DNA of 22,859 nt from Crinalium sp049646245 (GTDB lineage Bacteria > Cyanobacteriota > Cyanobacteriia > Cyanobacteriales > PCC-9333): the NCBI GenBank assembly GCA_049646245.1, contig JBARVL010000638.1, positions 1 through 22,859 on the forward strand, written 5' to 3'. Position 1 is the stretch's first letter. Every line of letters starts with the position of its first letter. Made by a program: the position numbers and the translations under genes. Of this stretch, positions 7,304 to 15,766 are shown in pieces. The notes below the pieces were generated by a model. It was not told the DNA's origin. It made no database searches and was given only the letters and a program-made list of their open reading frames with translations.

Positions 7304-7654
7304 TTACGTTGTTGTACTTACCTGGACTTTCAATTCCTCAGCTAAATGTTGCGCCAGAGCCCCAATGGTGGGGTAATCGTAGAGTACAGTAGGCTCAATC
7401 TCACATCCAAGCCACTCCTCTAGGTCACCACTCAGACCTACTGTTGCTGAGGAATCTAGACCGTAGCGATCGAAGGAAACCGTAACATCAATCTTATGTG
7501 AGTCAATTTCCAGTAGTTCTGCCAGATAGGAAACAAGCCACACTTGAATTTCTGTTGTCGTGGGCGACTCCTCTTGTATATCCTTTTTAGGATCGGCGTT
7601 GTTATTCCCAGAAATCGTAGGTATCTCGTTAACTTCAACATTCTGCTTTTCCAT
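7304..7654 (-). CDS. Stand-alone acyl carrier protein (JamC-like)
   Basis: This 116-residue protein carries fatty acyl chains on a phosphopantetheine arm. The carrier domain occupies about residues 30-110, with the attachment motif YGLDSSA (Ser at about 68), followed by a conserved LSGDLEEWLG helix and an acidic C-terminal helix, typical of carrier domains paired with FAALs and polyketide synthases. The first 25 residues are a polar extension. The start at 7654 is set by a GGAGG 8 bases upstream. A GTG 15 bases further out would overlap that site. It is the last gene of the cluster, 392 bases from the desaturase, so it may also be transcribed alone. Confidence 0.88.
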   Translation of the reverse strand: MEKQNVEVNEIPTISGNNNADPKKDIQEESPTTTEIQVWLVSYLAELLEIDSHKIDVTVSFDRYGLDSSATVGLSGDLEEWLGCEIEPTVLYDYPTIGALAQHLAEELKVQVSTTT

Positions 7655-7690
7655 CGAGCGTGCCTCCACAGGTTTTACTAAGACGTTTTT

Positions 7691-7885
7691 TCACACAGCG
7701 GCTTCCAGTTGAGCTAGGCGCTTTTTTAGCTTATCTAACGCTTCTTTTAACTGTTCAATCTCCTGTTGCTGCTCTTCTATGAGCTGCTATTTTTCCTTGA
7801 TTTTTTTTGTTGCTGTTTAAGCTGCTGCTGTTGCTTGAGTAGCCATTCTCCTATCAGCCGCACTGGAGATAGCCATTTCCTCTAA
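7691..7885 (-). pseudogene. Decayed coiled-coil C-terminal gene remnant
   Basis: On the minus strand a broken reading frame can be followed. It begins near 7885 (WLSPVRLIGEWLLKQQQQL), shifts frame at a run of eight A (7801-7808 as T on +), passes one TAG near 7787, and ends with LKEALDKLKKRLAQLEAAV and a TGA at 7691. Glu/Gln/Lys/Leu heptads mark a coiled-coil tail such as many cyanobacterial endonuclease or transposase-like genes carry. One frameshift and one stop show that it is dead. It sits between the ACP and desaturase genes, so it probably arrived by insertion. Confidence 0.45.
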
Positions 7886-7901
7886 TGCAATGGCTATCTC
7901 C
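7865..7901. repeat. 13-bp perfect inverted repeat
   Basis: GGAGATAGCCATT (7865-7877) and AATGGCTATCTCC (7889-7901) form a perfect 13-bp stem with an 11-base loop. No T-run follows on either strand. It lies at the 5' edge of the decayed coiled-coil remnant and may be an element end or an RNA processing hairpin between the desaturase and ACP genes. Confidence 0.6.
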
Positions 7902-8046
7902 ATCGCTGGGTTTATCAGTACGGCTGTTTTGGGCATGAGAGCTACTATACTCTAGTTTCATTTTGGATTCAAACCCTTGCCACACTTGGTTCCTAGCAAG
8001 TTATGAGCCACCATTGGCGATACCGCAACTGCGTTGCGGTGAGCAG

Positions 8047-9030
8047 TTACACTTTGGGAGATAATTTAGCTTCAATCATACGTGTTGTAGGATATTTAAC
8101 ATTCCAAGCTAAACCAACTTTTTCTAAGCCAAAAATTATCCAGCCACTAATATCTATTTGCCACCATTTTAATCCAAAAATCGCTGAACTAGGAAAAGTA
8201 TGATGATTGTTATGCCATGATTCTCCTAGTGTAGGAATCGCCAACACAAAATTATTTTTGCTACTATCTTGACTTGCAAACATACGATTACCAAAAACAT
8301 GAGCAAACGAATTAACACTGAAAGTTATATGTTGTACTACAAAAACTCGGACAACCCCACCCCATAAGAATCCATAAAAAGCTCCTTCAAAGCTTCCCTT
8401 TAAAGCTCCCCCTAAAATAGTAGGAATGGCTAAACTTAAAAATATCCATAGAAAATAAAGCTGATTTAACTTAGATATTAATTTGTCACGCATTAAATCT
8501 GAAGCATAGTAGGCGGAGTTAGGAATTTTGTGCTTAAACATCCACCCAATGTGGGCGTACCATAGTCCTCGTAACAAAGCTAATTTACCTTCACATTCTA
8601 AATGAGGAGAGTGTGGATCATCATTTTGATCGCTATTTTCATGGTGGCGACGATGTACAGATACCCAATAAATCATGGGGCCTTGAGTAGCCATAGACCC
8701 TAATATAAGCAGCAAAAATTTTATAGGAGTAGTTGTCTCAAAACTATGATGAGCACAGTAGCGATGAAACCCTATTGTAATCCCAGTTGTAGTTAGAATC
8801 GACATCCCAAATAGCAATCCTATTTCTACTATGTCTATAGAATGGCCCTCAAATAAGAAATAGATAGCCAGGAGTACTCCTAATAGCGGTAGTAAGGTAA
8901 TACTTAAAGCAAGAATGAACCGTGCTGATTCAAGTTGAGTACTATTAATTGTTTTTTTAAAGTATTTAGGTGCAGTTTCTAAATTTTCAAATGTATTATT
9001 AACATCGGTTTGTGCAGAATCAAATGACAT
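8047..9030 (-). CDS. Membrane acyl desaturase (JamB/delta-9 type)
   Basis: This di-iron membrane enzyme inserts double (or triple) bonds into acyl chains. All three histidine boxes are present: HRYCAH (residues 89-94), HRRHH (126-130) and HNNHH (273-277). Four hydrophobic segments are visible, around residues 35-75 and 185-225. The 327-residue length is normal for acyl-CoA/acyl-ACP desaturases. AGAGG lies 8 bases before the ATG. Its stop is followed by the decayed remnant and then the ACP, and its start is 29 bases after the FAAL stop, so it is co-transcribed with the FAAL. The likely substrate is the acyl-ACP made by its neighbours. The regiochemistry, and whether it is a desaturase or an acetylenase, cannot be read from the sequence. 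Confidence 0.9.
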   Translation of the reverse strand: MSFDSAQTDVNNTFENLETAPKYFKKTINSTQLESARFILALSITLLPLLGVLLAIYFLFEGHSIDIVEIGLLFGMSILTTTGITIGFHRYCAHHSFETTTPIKFLLLILGSMATQGPMIYWVSVHRRHHENSDQNDDPHSPHLECEGKLALLRGLWYAHIGWMFKHKIPNSAYYASDLMRDKLISKLNQLYFLWIFLSLAIPTILGGALKGSFEGAFYGFLWGGVVRVFVVQHITFSVNSFAHVFGNRMFASQDSSKNNFVLAIPTLGESWHNNHHTFPSSAIFGLKWWQIDISGWIIFGLEKVGLAWNVKYPTTRMIEAKLSPKV

Positions 9031-9059
9031 TGTATTTACCTCTTAAAAAATATCTTAAG

Positions 9060-10931
9060 CTATTTATTTGTTGCCTGAAAACCAGAATTAACTATATCAA
9101 GCGTTCCAGCTAAAAACCCAGCCCGACACGCATATCGCTGGATTTTACCGCTAGAAGTTTTGGGCATAGCCCCCACATTGAGTAACAAAACTGCATAAAC
9201 TTGCAATCCATGATGAGTAGCTACTGCTTCACGAATAGAAGCTATAACTGTATTAAAATCAAATGGTGCGGACAATTCAGTATGACTTGTGGGTGCGACT
9301 TGCATTTGGCAGTGATCTAAAGATCTGCGCTCAACTTCTTTAGCACTCGCTGGTTGTTGCTGACGGCGATTGTGATATCTGTGTTCAACTTCAGTTATCA
9401 CTACTAACTGTTCTTTATCATCTATTTCTACTGTGAAAGCAGCAGTACGACCAGGTTGGGGGATTGCAAAGTGGCTTTGTTCTACTGTCACTTCAATATC
9501 TTGGGGATAGTGATTACAACCTCGAATGATAATCACATCCTTAAGTCTGCCTGTAATAAACAGTTCTCCATCTTGCCAAAAACCTAAATCTCCAGTTCGC
9601 AGAAACGGCCCTGCACCTGTATCTGCTAAGTATGCCTGAAAACTCTGTGCAGTTTGTTCTGGTTTATTCCAATATCCTTGAGCTACACTACCACCTGATG
9701 TCCAAATTTCTCCAACCTGTCCATCAGCGAGTTGCAGTTGAGTTTCAAGATCAACAATTATGACCTTTTGATCGCCCCAAGTATAACCACAACCCACAAG
9801 TTTACGGGCATTTACTTGGCCATCAATAGCAGCAATAACTTGGTTTTGCTTTAGAGCATTTGCATCTACAGTTTGCACTACCGGAGGTTTAGCTTTTGTT
9901 CCACCTGTAACAAACAGGGTAGATTCTGCCATGCCATAACAGGGATAAAATGCTTCTATCCGAAACCCACAATCAGCAAAAGTATCTGCAAATTGTTTTA
10001 AACTCTGTAACTGAATTGGTTCTGCACCATTGTATGCCAGATTCCAGCTACTCAAGTCAAGGTTAGCTTTTTGTTCTGGTTTAATCCTTTGTACACACAA
10101 TTCATAACTAAAATTAGGCCCGCCGCTACTGGTAGCTTGATAATCAGAAATTGCTTGTAACCAACGTAAAGGTTTCTGCAAAAAAGAAACTGGCGACATT
10201 AAAATAACTGGAAAGCCACCATAAAGAGGCTGAATTATGCCACCAAGTAGCCCCATGTCGTGATATTGAGGTAGCCAGCTTACTGCTACCCTATCTGAAG
10301 GATGCCTAAAGCTTTGATAAATTAATTCTGAATTTTGCAGCAAATTCCCTTGACTCACCATTACACCTTTAGGCGTACCTGTTGAACCAGACGTATATTG
10401 TAGAAATGCTAGTTGATCGCTACTAATTCTGAGTGGTTTCCAGTCGGCAGCCAAACTAATATCTACTGTATCTGTAGCCAGCCATTCTAATTGTGTAAGT
10501 GTGTTTTGGTCAGCGAATTTTTCTTTGATATAAGTTAGTTGAGCATTAATTGTTAGGGCAAATTTTGGTTGACAATCATTAATAATAGATTGCAACCTGC
10601 TGAGCGATTGATTGCGTCGAGGTGGATAAACTGGGACAGCGATGGCTCCTGCATATAAACACCCCAAAAATGCGCTAATAAATTCTAGCCCTGGTGGATG
10701 TAGCAACAAGACTCGCTCTCCATGCGCTTGTGCTGCTTGAATCATGGTCGCAATACTCAGCGCTTGTTGCTCTAACATTTGATAGGTTAAACTAGCTTTT
10801 TCTGCTTTTCCGTCTTTAAGAAATACAAACCCAGTTTGATGTGGTTGATAGAAACTCCTATATTGTAATAGTTCAATTAAATTAGCGAATTTTAATTTTG
10901 TAGAGGATGGCAAGCTGGAAGAAATAGGCAT
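9060..10931 (-). CDS. Fatty acyl-AMP ligase (FAAL, JamA-like)
   Basis: It activates a free fatty acid with ATP and passes the acyl group to an acyl carrier protein. The adenylation motifs are clear: TSGSTGTPKG (about residue 180), YGMAEST, the RTGDLG hinge, and a C-terminal SSGKIQR with the catalytic Lys near 596. ELFITGRLKDVIIIRG and NHYPQDIE mark it as a FAAL-type enzyme. The ATG at 10931 gives 623 residues and an N-terminus like other FAALs. A GTG at 10973 would add 14 residues, and neither start has a strong ribosome binding site. No carrier domain is fused, so the separate ACP of this cluster is the expected partner. The gene lies between the acyltransferase and desaturase genes. Confidence 0.92.
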   Translation of the reverse strand: MPISSSLPSSTKLKFANLIELLQYRSFYQPHQTGFVFLKDGKAEKASLTYQMLEQQALSIATMIQAAQAHGERVLLLHPPGLEFISAFLGCLYAGAIAVPVYPPRRNQSLSRLQSIINDCQPKFALTINAQLTYIKEKFADQNTLTQLEWLATDTVDISLAADWKPLRISSDQLAFLQYTSGSTGTPKGVMVSQGNLLQNSELIYQSFRHPSDRVAVSWLPQYHDMGLLGGIIQPLYGGFPVILMSPVSFLQKPLRWLQAISDYQATSSGGPNFSYELCVQRIKPEQKANLDLSSWNLAYNGAEPIQLQSLKQFADTFADCGFRIEAFYPCYGMAESTLFVTGGTKAKPPVVQTVDANALKQNQVIAAIDGQVNARKLVGCGYTWGDQKVIIVDLETQLQLADGQVGEIWTSGGSVAQGYWNKPEQTAQSFQAYLADTGAGPFLRTGDLGFWQDGELFITGRLKDVIIIRGCNHYPQDIEVTVEQSHFAIPQPGRTAAFTVEIDDKEQLVVITEVEHRYHNRRQQQPASAKEVERRSLDHCQMQVAPTSHTELSAPFDFNTVIASIREAVATHHGLQVYAVLLLNVGAMPKTSSGKIQRYACRAGFLAGTLDIVNSGFQATNK

Positions 10932-11003
10932 AAAGTAACCATTGTATAAATAGAAAAGATAATCTTTCACCACTTCTCAATATTTTAAAAAATTTCTTGG
11001 AGT

Positions 11004-11019
11004 AGTGCATTTTTGCACT
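11004..11019. other. Short stem-loop between acyltransferase and FAAL genes
   Basis: AGTGCA (11004-11009) pairs with TGCACT (11014-11019) around a 4-base loop. It lies in the gap of about 130 bases before the FAAL start on the minus strand, with an AT-rich stretch further downstream. It may modulate FAAL expression relative to the upstream acyltransferase, or be an mRNA processing site. Confidence 0.35.
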
Positions 11020-11061
11020 GATATAAGAAAAGATGGCCTCCAGAAAACACCCTCTAAAAAC

Positions 11062-11748
11062 TTACGAATTGAGTTTTGCTGAAATATACTCAAATGGTAG
11101 CTTGGCAAGATATATCTCTTTTGGAATGTCAATATCCGGTATACATAAGCATATTTCTAAATGATGCTCATGAGAACGATAATTTTCATGAACTTTATAC
11201 AGAGGCATAAGTTTTATCTTGCGAATTCTAACATTGAAAGTCTTAGCAAAATTAAAAATTGATGAACTTCCGGAAGCAACAATAACGTGAGGCTCTTTTT
11301 CATTAATATGCAGAAAATCTTGAGAAAGAGCAGCAGATAATAAAACTTCTGCAATTTTCTTACTTCGCCACTCTTTTTTAACAACCCATTTGGTCAGTTC
11401 TCTTACTTTCCCTGAAAATCTATCGCTTGCTTTTGCTTGTATTAAAACTTCTCTTATATCTTCTTCAGTTAAATTACCATATTTCTCTACATTGGTACCA
11501 GCAGTATATAAACCTACTGTACCTACTAATATTTCACAAGATAGCGCCATTAAATAGTATTGAGGGTAAGATTCAATCTTAGCTTCAGGATCAGAAATAA
11601 AATCTGAAAAAGTAATACCATATTGTTGATAGTAAATTTCTGAAATTAAAGTTTTGCATTGATTAATTTCAGACAATGTTTTTGCCACTTTAATTAATAT
11701 TTTACCTCGTTCATTTGATTCTAGTGGTTTTATATTATCCTGATTCAT
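11062..11748 (-). CDS. N-acyl amino acid synthase / LuxI-like acyltransferase (FeeM-like)
   Basis: The 228-residue protein looks like a member of the acyl-transferring GNAT/autoinducer synthase group (FeeM, LuxI). These take an acyl chain from an acyl-ACP and attach it to the amine of an amino acid or similar acceptor. Seen here are an N-terminal helix pair with YYQQYG, the strand YYLMALSCEILVGTVGLY, the acyl-pocket-type segment VRELTKWVVKKEWRSKKIAEVLL, and HVIVASGSSSIFNFAKTF followed by PLYKVHE. These match the order of elements in FeeM-type synthases. The assignment is by pattern only and is moderately certain. Its place directly upstream of FAAL, desaturase and ACP is strong context for use of an acyl-ACP donor. 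No ribosome binding site is seen; the leader is A-rich. Confidence 0.65.
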   Translation of the reverse strand: MNQDNIKPLESNERGKILIKVAKTLSEINQCKTLISEIYYQQYGITFSDFISDPEAKIESYPQYYLMALSCEILVGTVGLYTAGTNVEKYGNLTEEDIREVLIQAKASDRFSGKVRELTKWVVKKEWRSKKIAEVLLSAALSQDFLHINEKEPHVIVASGSSSIFNFAKTFNVRIRKIKLMPLYKVHENYRSHEHHLEICLCIPDIDIPKEIYLAKLPFEYISAKLNS

Positions 11749-12015
11749 ATTGTTTTTTTTGTGAAGGATATACTAAAATTCACACAACTAAAGTAGAAAT
11801 ACAGCCGGGGTACGTACAAATTGAAATACTTTGCAAAACGTCGAAAATGGGGGTATGGCGAAGTAAGTGCGAAATCAAATCCATTATAAAAAATAATTGC
11901 AAAAGCCTTTTTAAAATTTACTAAGTTACCCAAGGATGATAAAAAGCTTTTTCCATTAGCTCCCACGTTTTTAACCTTTTTGTACCGATCTTCTGTCATC
12001 TTGCTCAACCTATTT

Positions 12016-13014
12016 CTAGTGTTTTTTTTGTAATTTAATCAATAATGTAAGACCTGTAGGATCTCGTTCAATACTCAGGTTTATATTATTACTCTCCCCT
12101 ATATTGCTTACTAAGCGGTGAATATCAGCTTCACTTCGTTCAATAATATGCCAATCACCTAAGTATTCCATTAAAAGTCGGTCTGGATTTCCAGGCGCTA
12201 TGTTAGTAAAGTAAAGTGAGCCGTCATTATGTAACAATTTGACGAGTTTTGGTATAAGCCACTCAATTTGACGCTCTGTAAGATAATCAAATAAGCCACC
12301 AGCAAAAATCAAATGGAAAAATTGGTGTTCACTAAATTTACGAATTGACCGGAAAACATCACCTGGAATGAGAGTAATCCTGGAAGACAAACTTTCTAGA
12401 TTGTAGAGTGAATACCGTAAGGCTTCTAAATCTGCATCGTTGAGAAAGAAGTGAGTACCTGTTGGCTTGACGAATTTTTGAATACTTCGGATATCTCTAC
12501 AGCTACCACACGCAATAGAAAGAATACGCGCATTATCATTTGATAAGGAACTTTCGGCAATACATTGAGCTTGCCATTGCACTTTGTTTCGATGCTGTTG
12601 AGCAACTACACTTCTAAGTGCTTGATGATCTAAGTAGAAAGCTGGAGTATTAGGAGCAGCCTTAACGGAGTTATTACAAATATATTCAATAGTTTCAAAA
12701 TCTCCAGGATATCCTCTTGGCCATGTCTGGGTACGAGCAATCAATGGTGATTGGCTGAGAAGTAATCGTGCTGGTTCGATTGCTGTAAGTATTTCAGATC
12801 GCGATAGTTGCATATTTTCAGCTTCTCTAATAGCTGCACATAGTATATGCACGCAGGAAGCCATACGATAATATGCAATGAGGGAATCGGTCGGAAGGTT
12901 GGAAGCTAAATTTAAAAGATCAACAACAGTCTCTTGAAGCGTTTTGAACATAGATAATATTACTGATTGATTGGGAGTGAACACTGAAGAATCGGTTACA
13001 TAATCATCATTCAT
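12016..13014 (-). CDS. SAM-dependent methyltransferase (PhcB-like family)
   Basis: A class I methyltransferase fold occupies about residues 140-300. Motif I is LSIACGSCRDI (about 164-174), an acidic strand end FFLNDADLEAL follows, then HLIFAGGLFDYL and a post-motif strand GSLYFTNI. The helical N-terminal 130 residues with WPRGYPGDFETIEYI are characteristic of a family often annotated as making 3-hydroxypalmitic acid methyl ester, the quorum signal of Ralstonia (PhcB). Members of this family differ in substrate, so carboxyl methylation of an acyl product is inferred. It is the first gene of the minus-strand cluster, 267 bases upstream of the acyltransferase. The gap between them (11749-12015) is AT-rich, with no convincing gene. 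Confidence 0.72.
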   Translation of the reverse strand: MNDDYVTDSSVFTPNQSVILSMFKTLQETVVDLLNLASNLPTDSLIAYYRMASCVHILCAAIREAENMQLSRSEILTAIEPARLLLSQSPLIARTQTWPRGYPGDFETIEYICNNSVKAAPNTPAFYLDHQALRSVVAQQHRNKVQWQAQCIAESSLSNDNARILSIACGSCRDIRSIQKFVKPTGTHFFLNDADLEALRYSLYNLESLSSRITLIPGDVFRSIRKFSEHQFFHLIFAGGLFDYLTERQIEWLIPKLVKLLHNDGSLYFTNIAPGNPDRLLMEYLGDWHIIERSEADIHRLVSNIGESNNINLSIERDPTGLTLLIKLQKKH

Positions 13015-13260
13015 TTTTTTAATTGTGGTATTTTTGTAAAATTTTTGAAATGCTAATTAATCCAGATTTTTTTACCGTAAAACCCCTAATTTTTGTTGCC
13101 AGAAACAAGAAAGTTTCTGTATTTTTATTGAGAGTTAGCCTAGTGGTTGAGGCAGCAAAGTTCTACTGCTTATAAACATATAAAAACTTTTAAGGTAAAG
13201 CATTATGGTATTGAGCCTCTTATAAGTGTAAAAAAGTGCAATATAAATTTTGGAACCTCG

Positions 13261-13569
13261 TCACTGTCTATTTACTACTAATCCAAATAGAAAACCCATT
13301 TGGTGGGCAAAAACAAATCCTCCAATAACTATGAATGGAATCGCTATAAGTATTGGCGACCAGTTATCTGATTCTGGAACCTCTTGAGAATTATCTGGTT
13401 GGGGGATTTGTGCAATTAAGTTTGGCGATTGAGTTAGAGAAATTGGGGTGAGGTTAGTGGGAGGCAGGTTGATATAGTTAGCTGATGCGGGAGTGGTTTC
13501 TAAAGCTGCTAGTAGGGATATTGCTAGGGGTAAGGTTTTTCCTAATCGGGATAAGTGATTTTTTTTCAT
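13261..13569 (-). CDS. Small secreted or membrane protein, function unknown
   Basis: The protein has 102 residues. A basic start and hydrophobic stretch ending ASANY (about residue 31) form a classical signal peptide. A Pro/Ser/Gln/Asn-rich linker follows, and a hydrophobic segment near the C-terminus (about 70-95) anchors it in a membrane. No family is recognised. It lies between the CHAT gene and the methyltransferase on the same strand, with gaps of over 200 bases on both sides, so it is probably transcribed alone. The downstream gap (13015-13260) is AT-rich, with only a weak tRNA D-arm-like motif near 13137. Confidence 0.6.
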   Translation of the reverse strand: MKKNHLSRLGKTLPLAISLLAALETTPASANYINLPPTNLTPISLTQSPNLIAQIPQPDNSQEVPESDNWSPILIAIPFIVIGGFVFAHQMGFLFGLVVNRQ

Positions 13570-13600
13570 GGCTTGTGTGTTGATATATTACGATGAGAGT

Positions 13601-13650
13601 GCGCTTGCGCGACCCGACCTGTCGGCGCTTCGCTATCGCACATCTGGTCA
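13601..13650. repeat. Dispersed GC-rich cyanobacterial repeat
   Basis: GCGCTTGCGC followed by GACCCGACCTGTCGG and CGCTTCGCTATCGCAC is the kind of GC-rich, palindromic dispersed repeat common in Nostoc-like genomes. It lies in a 312-base gap (13570-13881) upstream of the small secreted protein gene. The rest of that gap holds nothing recognisable. Confidence 0.5.
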
Positions 13651-13881
13651 GTTCGCACGTAATGGAAAGCGATAACATACGCTTTTCATTACAAATAGGA
13701 TGAATTTTCCCAATTTTTTACAAAAGTTTACTTATCACTGTTTTGGCTATTCAAAAAGCCTCGTAACTAGCCCAAACATCACACATATTAGGAGTTAGTT
13801 ACTTGACAAGCAGAATAGCACCAGTACAAGGAAGCTGCTATAACCTAATATTTCTGAGTTAATTCAACCTATGCAGATTTT

Positions 13882-15180
13882 TTACGATTCACCAATTAAG
13901 GTAAAAGCTGCCCAGTCTTTTGGATGAGGATACAGCTTACGGGTTGCTAGCATCGCCATTCTCAAAGCATTGGCTTTATCTGGATTTTGTTGCAGATTGC
14001 GGTAAAATTCAACCATTAATAAATTTGTCGCGCGATCGCTTACACTCCACAAAGAACCGATCGCACTTGTCGCCCCGGCTGCAATAAAAGCGCGTGATAA
14101 ACCAATAACACCATCTGCTGTAATTCGCCCTGTTGCACTCTCGCTACCACTCAAGACAACTAAATCAGCACTGAGTTTCATCTTCATTATTTCACTAGCT
14201 GTGAGTAAGCCATTATCATTACCTTCAGGAGCCAAAACAATTGCGCCAGGTACATCTTGTTCTTGAAAATTATTGAGTGTATGGGTTGCTAAATGAATAA
14301 TATTAGCTTGAGCTAATCGTTTGACAACAGCAGATTTGGTGGCTGCCTTACCTGTAAGAGCTTGGGTATTATAGAAACGTGCGATCGCATTAGCTTCTTC
14401 TTCGGTACCTGGTAAAGAAGGTAACTGCTGAGGCGGTTCACCAATTTGAAATGGCACACTGGGCATAGTAGGATTACCTACTATTAAAACATCATTATTT
14501 TCCGGTTTTCTGCGTTGTTTTCTTTGGTAAGTTAAATCTAAAACTTGGATAGAAGGAGCCGTAGAAATAGTATGTCGATCTATTAAGTATTTACCGCTTT
14601 GATCTGGCAATGCTGGAAATGGAACCAAGAACAGCGATCCTTGGGGAATGAAGATGACATGAGCATCTACCTCAGTTGGTAAGAGATTTGCGATCGGCTC
14701 AATTAATAGTTGATGTAGTTGCTTTAAGCTATTGTTTTCACTATCTCTTTCATTGGGTTGTATTCTAAAAATACCTTTTAATCTTCTATTTCTGATCCCA
14801 GATTCATTCCGGCTATTATCAATCAATTCTTCTAGAGAAACCTTTTGTTTTGACAATAAAGATTTCAGATCGACACGGCGTAATGCTATTTTACCTGTGG
14901 GATTAATTACCCAGATTAGTAGTTCTGACGAGGAATTAACTTTTTTACCGTTAACTAAGGAACTATCCTCAATAATCGAGTATTGTACCAAGGTCGCTTT
15001 GTGTTGAGATGCAACTCTTTTGATTAGCTCGACTGTAGGTGAATTAACGGCTAGTTGCTCTGTTGTTATGGTTTGAGTTAATCCTTGTGTTATGCCCAAA
15101 GCGGGAAAATCAAGGGGAAAAAGCGCACTTATAGCTACCATAACACTAATAAGCGGGAAGAGTTTAATGAGACGTTGCAT
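13882..15180 (-). CDS. Secreted CHAT-domain protein with Ser in place of catalytic Cys
   Basis: CHAT domains are caspase-like proteases common in cyanobacteria. A signal peptide covers about residues 1-30. The CHAT domain spans about 150-432, with PQGSLFLVPFPAL, the His motif HLATHT (catalytic His 300), a SLWSVSD motif and a C-terminal HPKDWAAFTLIGES ending. The usual SACET motif reads LSGSESATG, so the nucleophile position (346) is Ser (codon AGC). No TPR repeats precede the domain; the N-terminal 130 residues are the short conserved CHAT-associated region. AGAGG is only 2-3 bases from the ATG. It is divergent from the Dap operon. It may be a non-proteolytic or altered CHAT protein. Confidence 0.88.
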   Translation of the reverse strand: MQRLIKLFPLISVMVAISALFPLDFPALGITQGLTQTITTEQLAVNSPTVELIKRVASQHKATLVQYSIIEDSSLVNGKKVNSSSELLIWVINPTGKIALRRVDLKSLLSKQKVSLEELIDNSRNESGIRNRRLKGIFRIQPNERDSENNSLKQLHQLLIEPIANLLPTEVDAHVIFIPQGSLFLVPFPALPDQSGKYLIDRHTISTAPSIQVLDLTYQRKQRRKPENNDVLIVGNPTMPSVPFQIGEPPQQLPSLPGTEEEANAIARFYNTQALTGKAATKSAVVKRLAQANIIHLATHTLNNFQEQDVPGAIVLAPEGNDNGLLTASEIMKMKLSADLVVLSGSESATGRITADGVIGLSRAFIAAGATSAIGSLWSVSDRATNLLMVEFYRNLQQNPDKANALRMAMLATRKLYPHPKDWAAFTLIGES

Positions 15181-15766
15181 AACCTCTTTTTTGGCATGAG
15201 TTGGGTGCTATTTAATCTATATCTCTCAGCAACGCAGAGGTATGCACACGTAACGGTAGCATTTCTAGTGTGTCAGAACCTTGATCGACAAACAAATTGC
15301 GAGATAATCAATTTTTGATGTGCGTATAAAATGGACAAGTGGCTTTGTTAGCGAAATTTTTTCTGGTTACGAGATACACTACTCCACAATTACAGTGTAT
15401 AGCTGGCAATTTATTCTTGCTCATCATCAATTTCTACCTCTGTGGTACAAATTGATCTATTTGTGATCCCTATAGCGAAGCCAACCCGTAGGTATAGCAC
15501 TTTGAAAAACTGCATAAGTCCCCAAGTGCTAGAAATATGTGGTTTTAGTAGGGAATACCTATATCATTCAACTGAATTCTGAGCAAAGAGTATAGCTATA
15601 AAGAACCAGCATTAAGTTCTGACTGGTAATATTTTTTACCCGTTTTAGGTGCTAATAGATATCCTCTTTGAAAAATTGAAACCAGAAATGTTCTAACCAG
15701 TAAACAAGATTTAATGACCATCGGTGAAATTTATAACCATTTGCAAAATCAATTGGATCTGAACCA
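15181..15766. other. 586-base divergent intergenic region
   Basis: This region separates the minus-strand CHAT gene from the plus-strand sbnA-like gene and should hold the promoters of both. No gene is convincing; a 38-codon frame at 15714-15830 overlaps the sbnA start and is not supported. It contains a copy of the three-part motif (15511-15553) and a 7-bp inverted repeat, AGCACTT/AAGTGCT (15497-15503 and 15524-15530), that brackets the motif's first block. No canonical -35/-10 pair could be assigned with confidence. Confidence 0.5.
15511..15553 (+). promoter_or_regulatory. Three-part motif, copy 1
   Basis: TGCATAAGT, 11 variable bases, AGAAATATGTGG, one variable base, then TTTAGTAGGG. The blocks and spacings match copy 2 at 20959-21001 exactly, and copy 3 at 21078-21119 partly. 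It lies 214 bases upstream of the sbnA-like start, in the same orientation. It could be an extended promoter, a regulator binding site, or a dispersed element end. Confidence 0.55.

Noticed and set aside
8003..8203. Plus-strand frame of 66 codons
   Set aside because: It runs antisense to the 3' end of the desaturase and has no family signal.
11745..12008. Minus-strand frame of 87 codons between methyltransferase and acyltransferase
   Set aside because: It overlaps the acyltransferase start, is rich in Phe/Tyr/Lys like AT-rich noise, and has no domain pattern or ribosome binding site.
13130..13175. tRNA D-arm-like sequence (GCCT...AGGC) followed by a possible anticodon arm
   Set aside because: No T-arm or acceptor stem follows in the AT-rich sequence, so chance is more likely than a tRNA.
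13478..13678. Minus-strand frame of 66 codons
   Set aside because: It overlaps the small secreted protein in another frame and runs through a GC-rich repeat.
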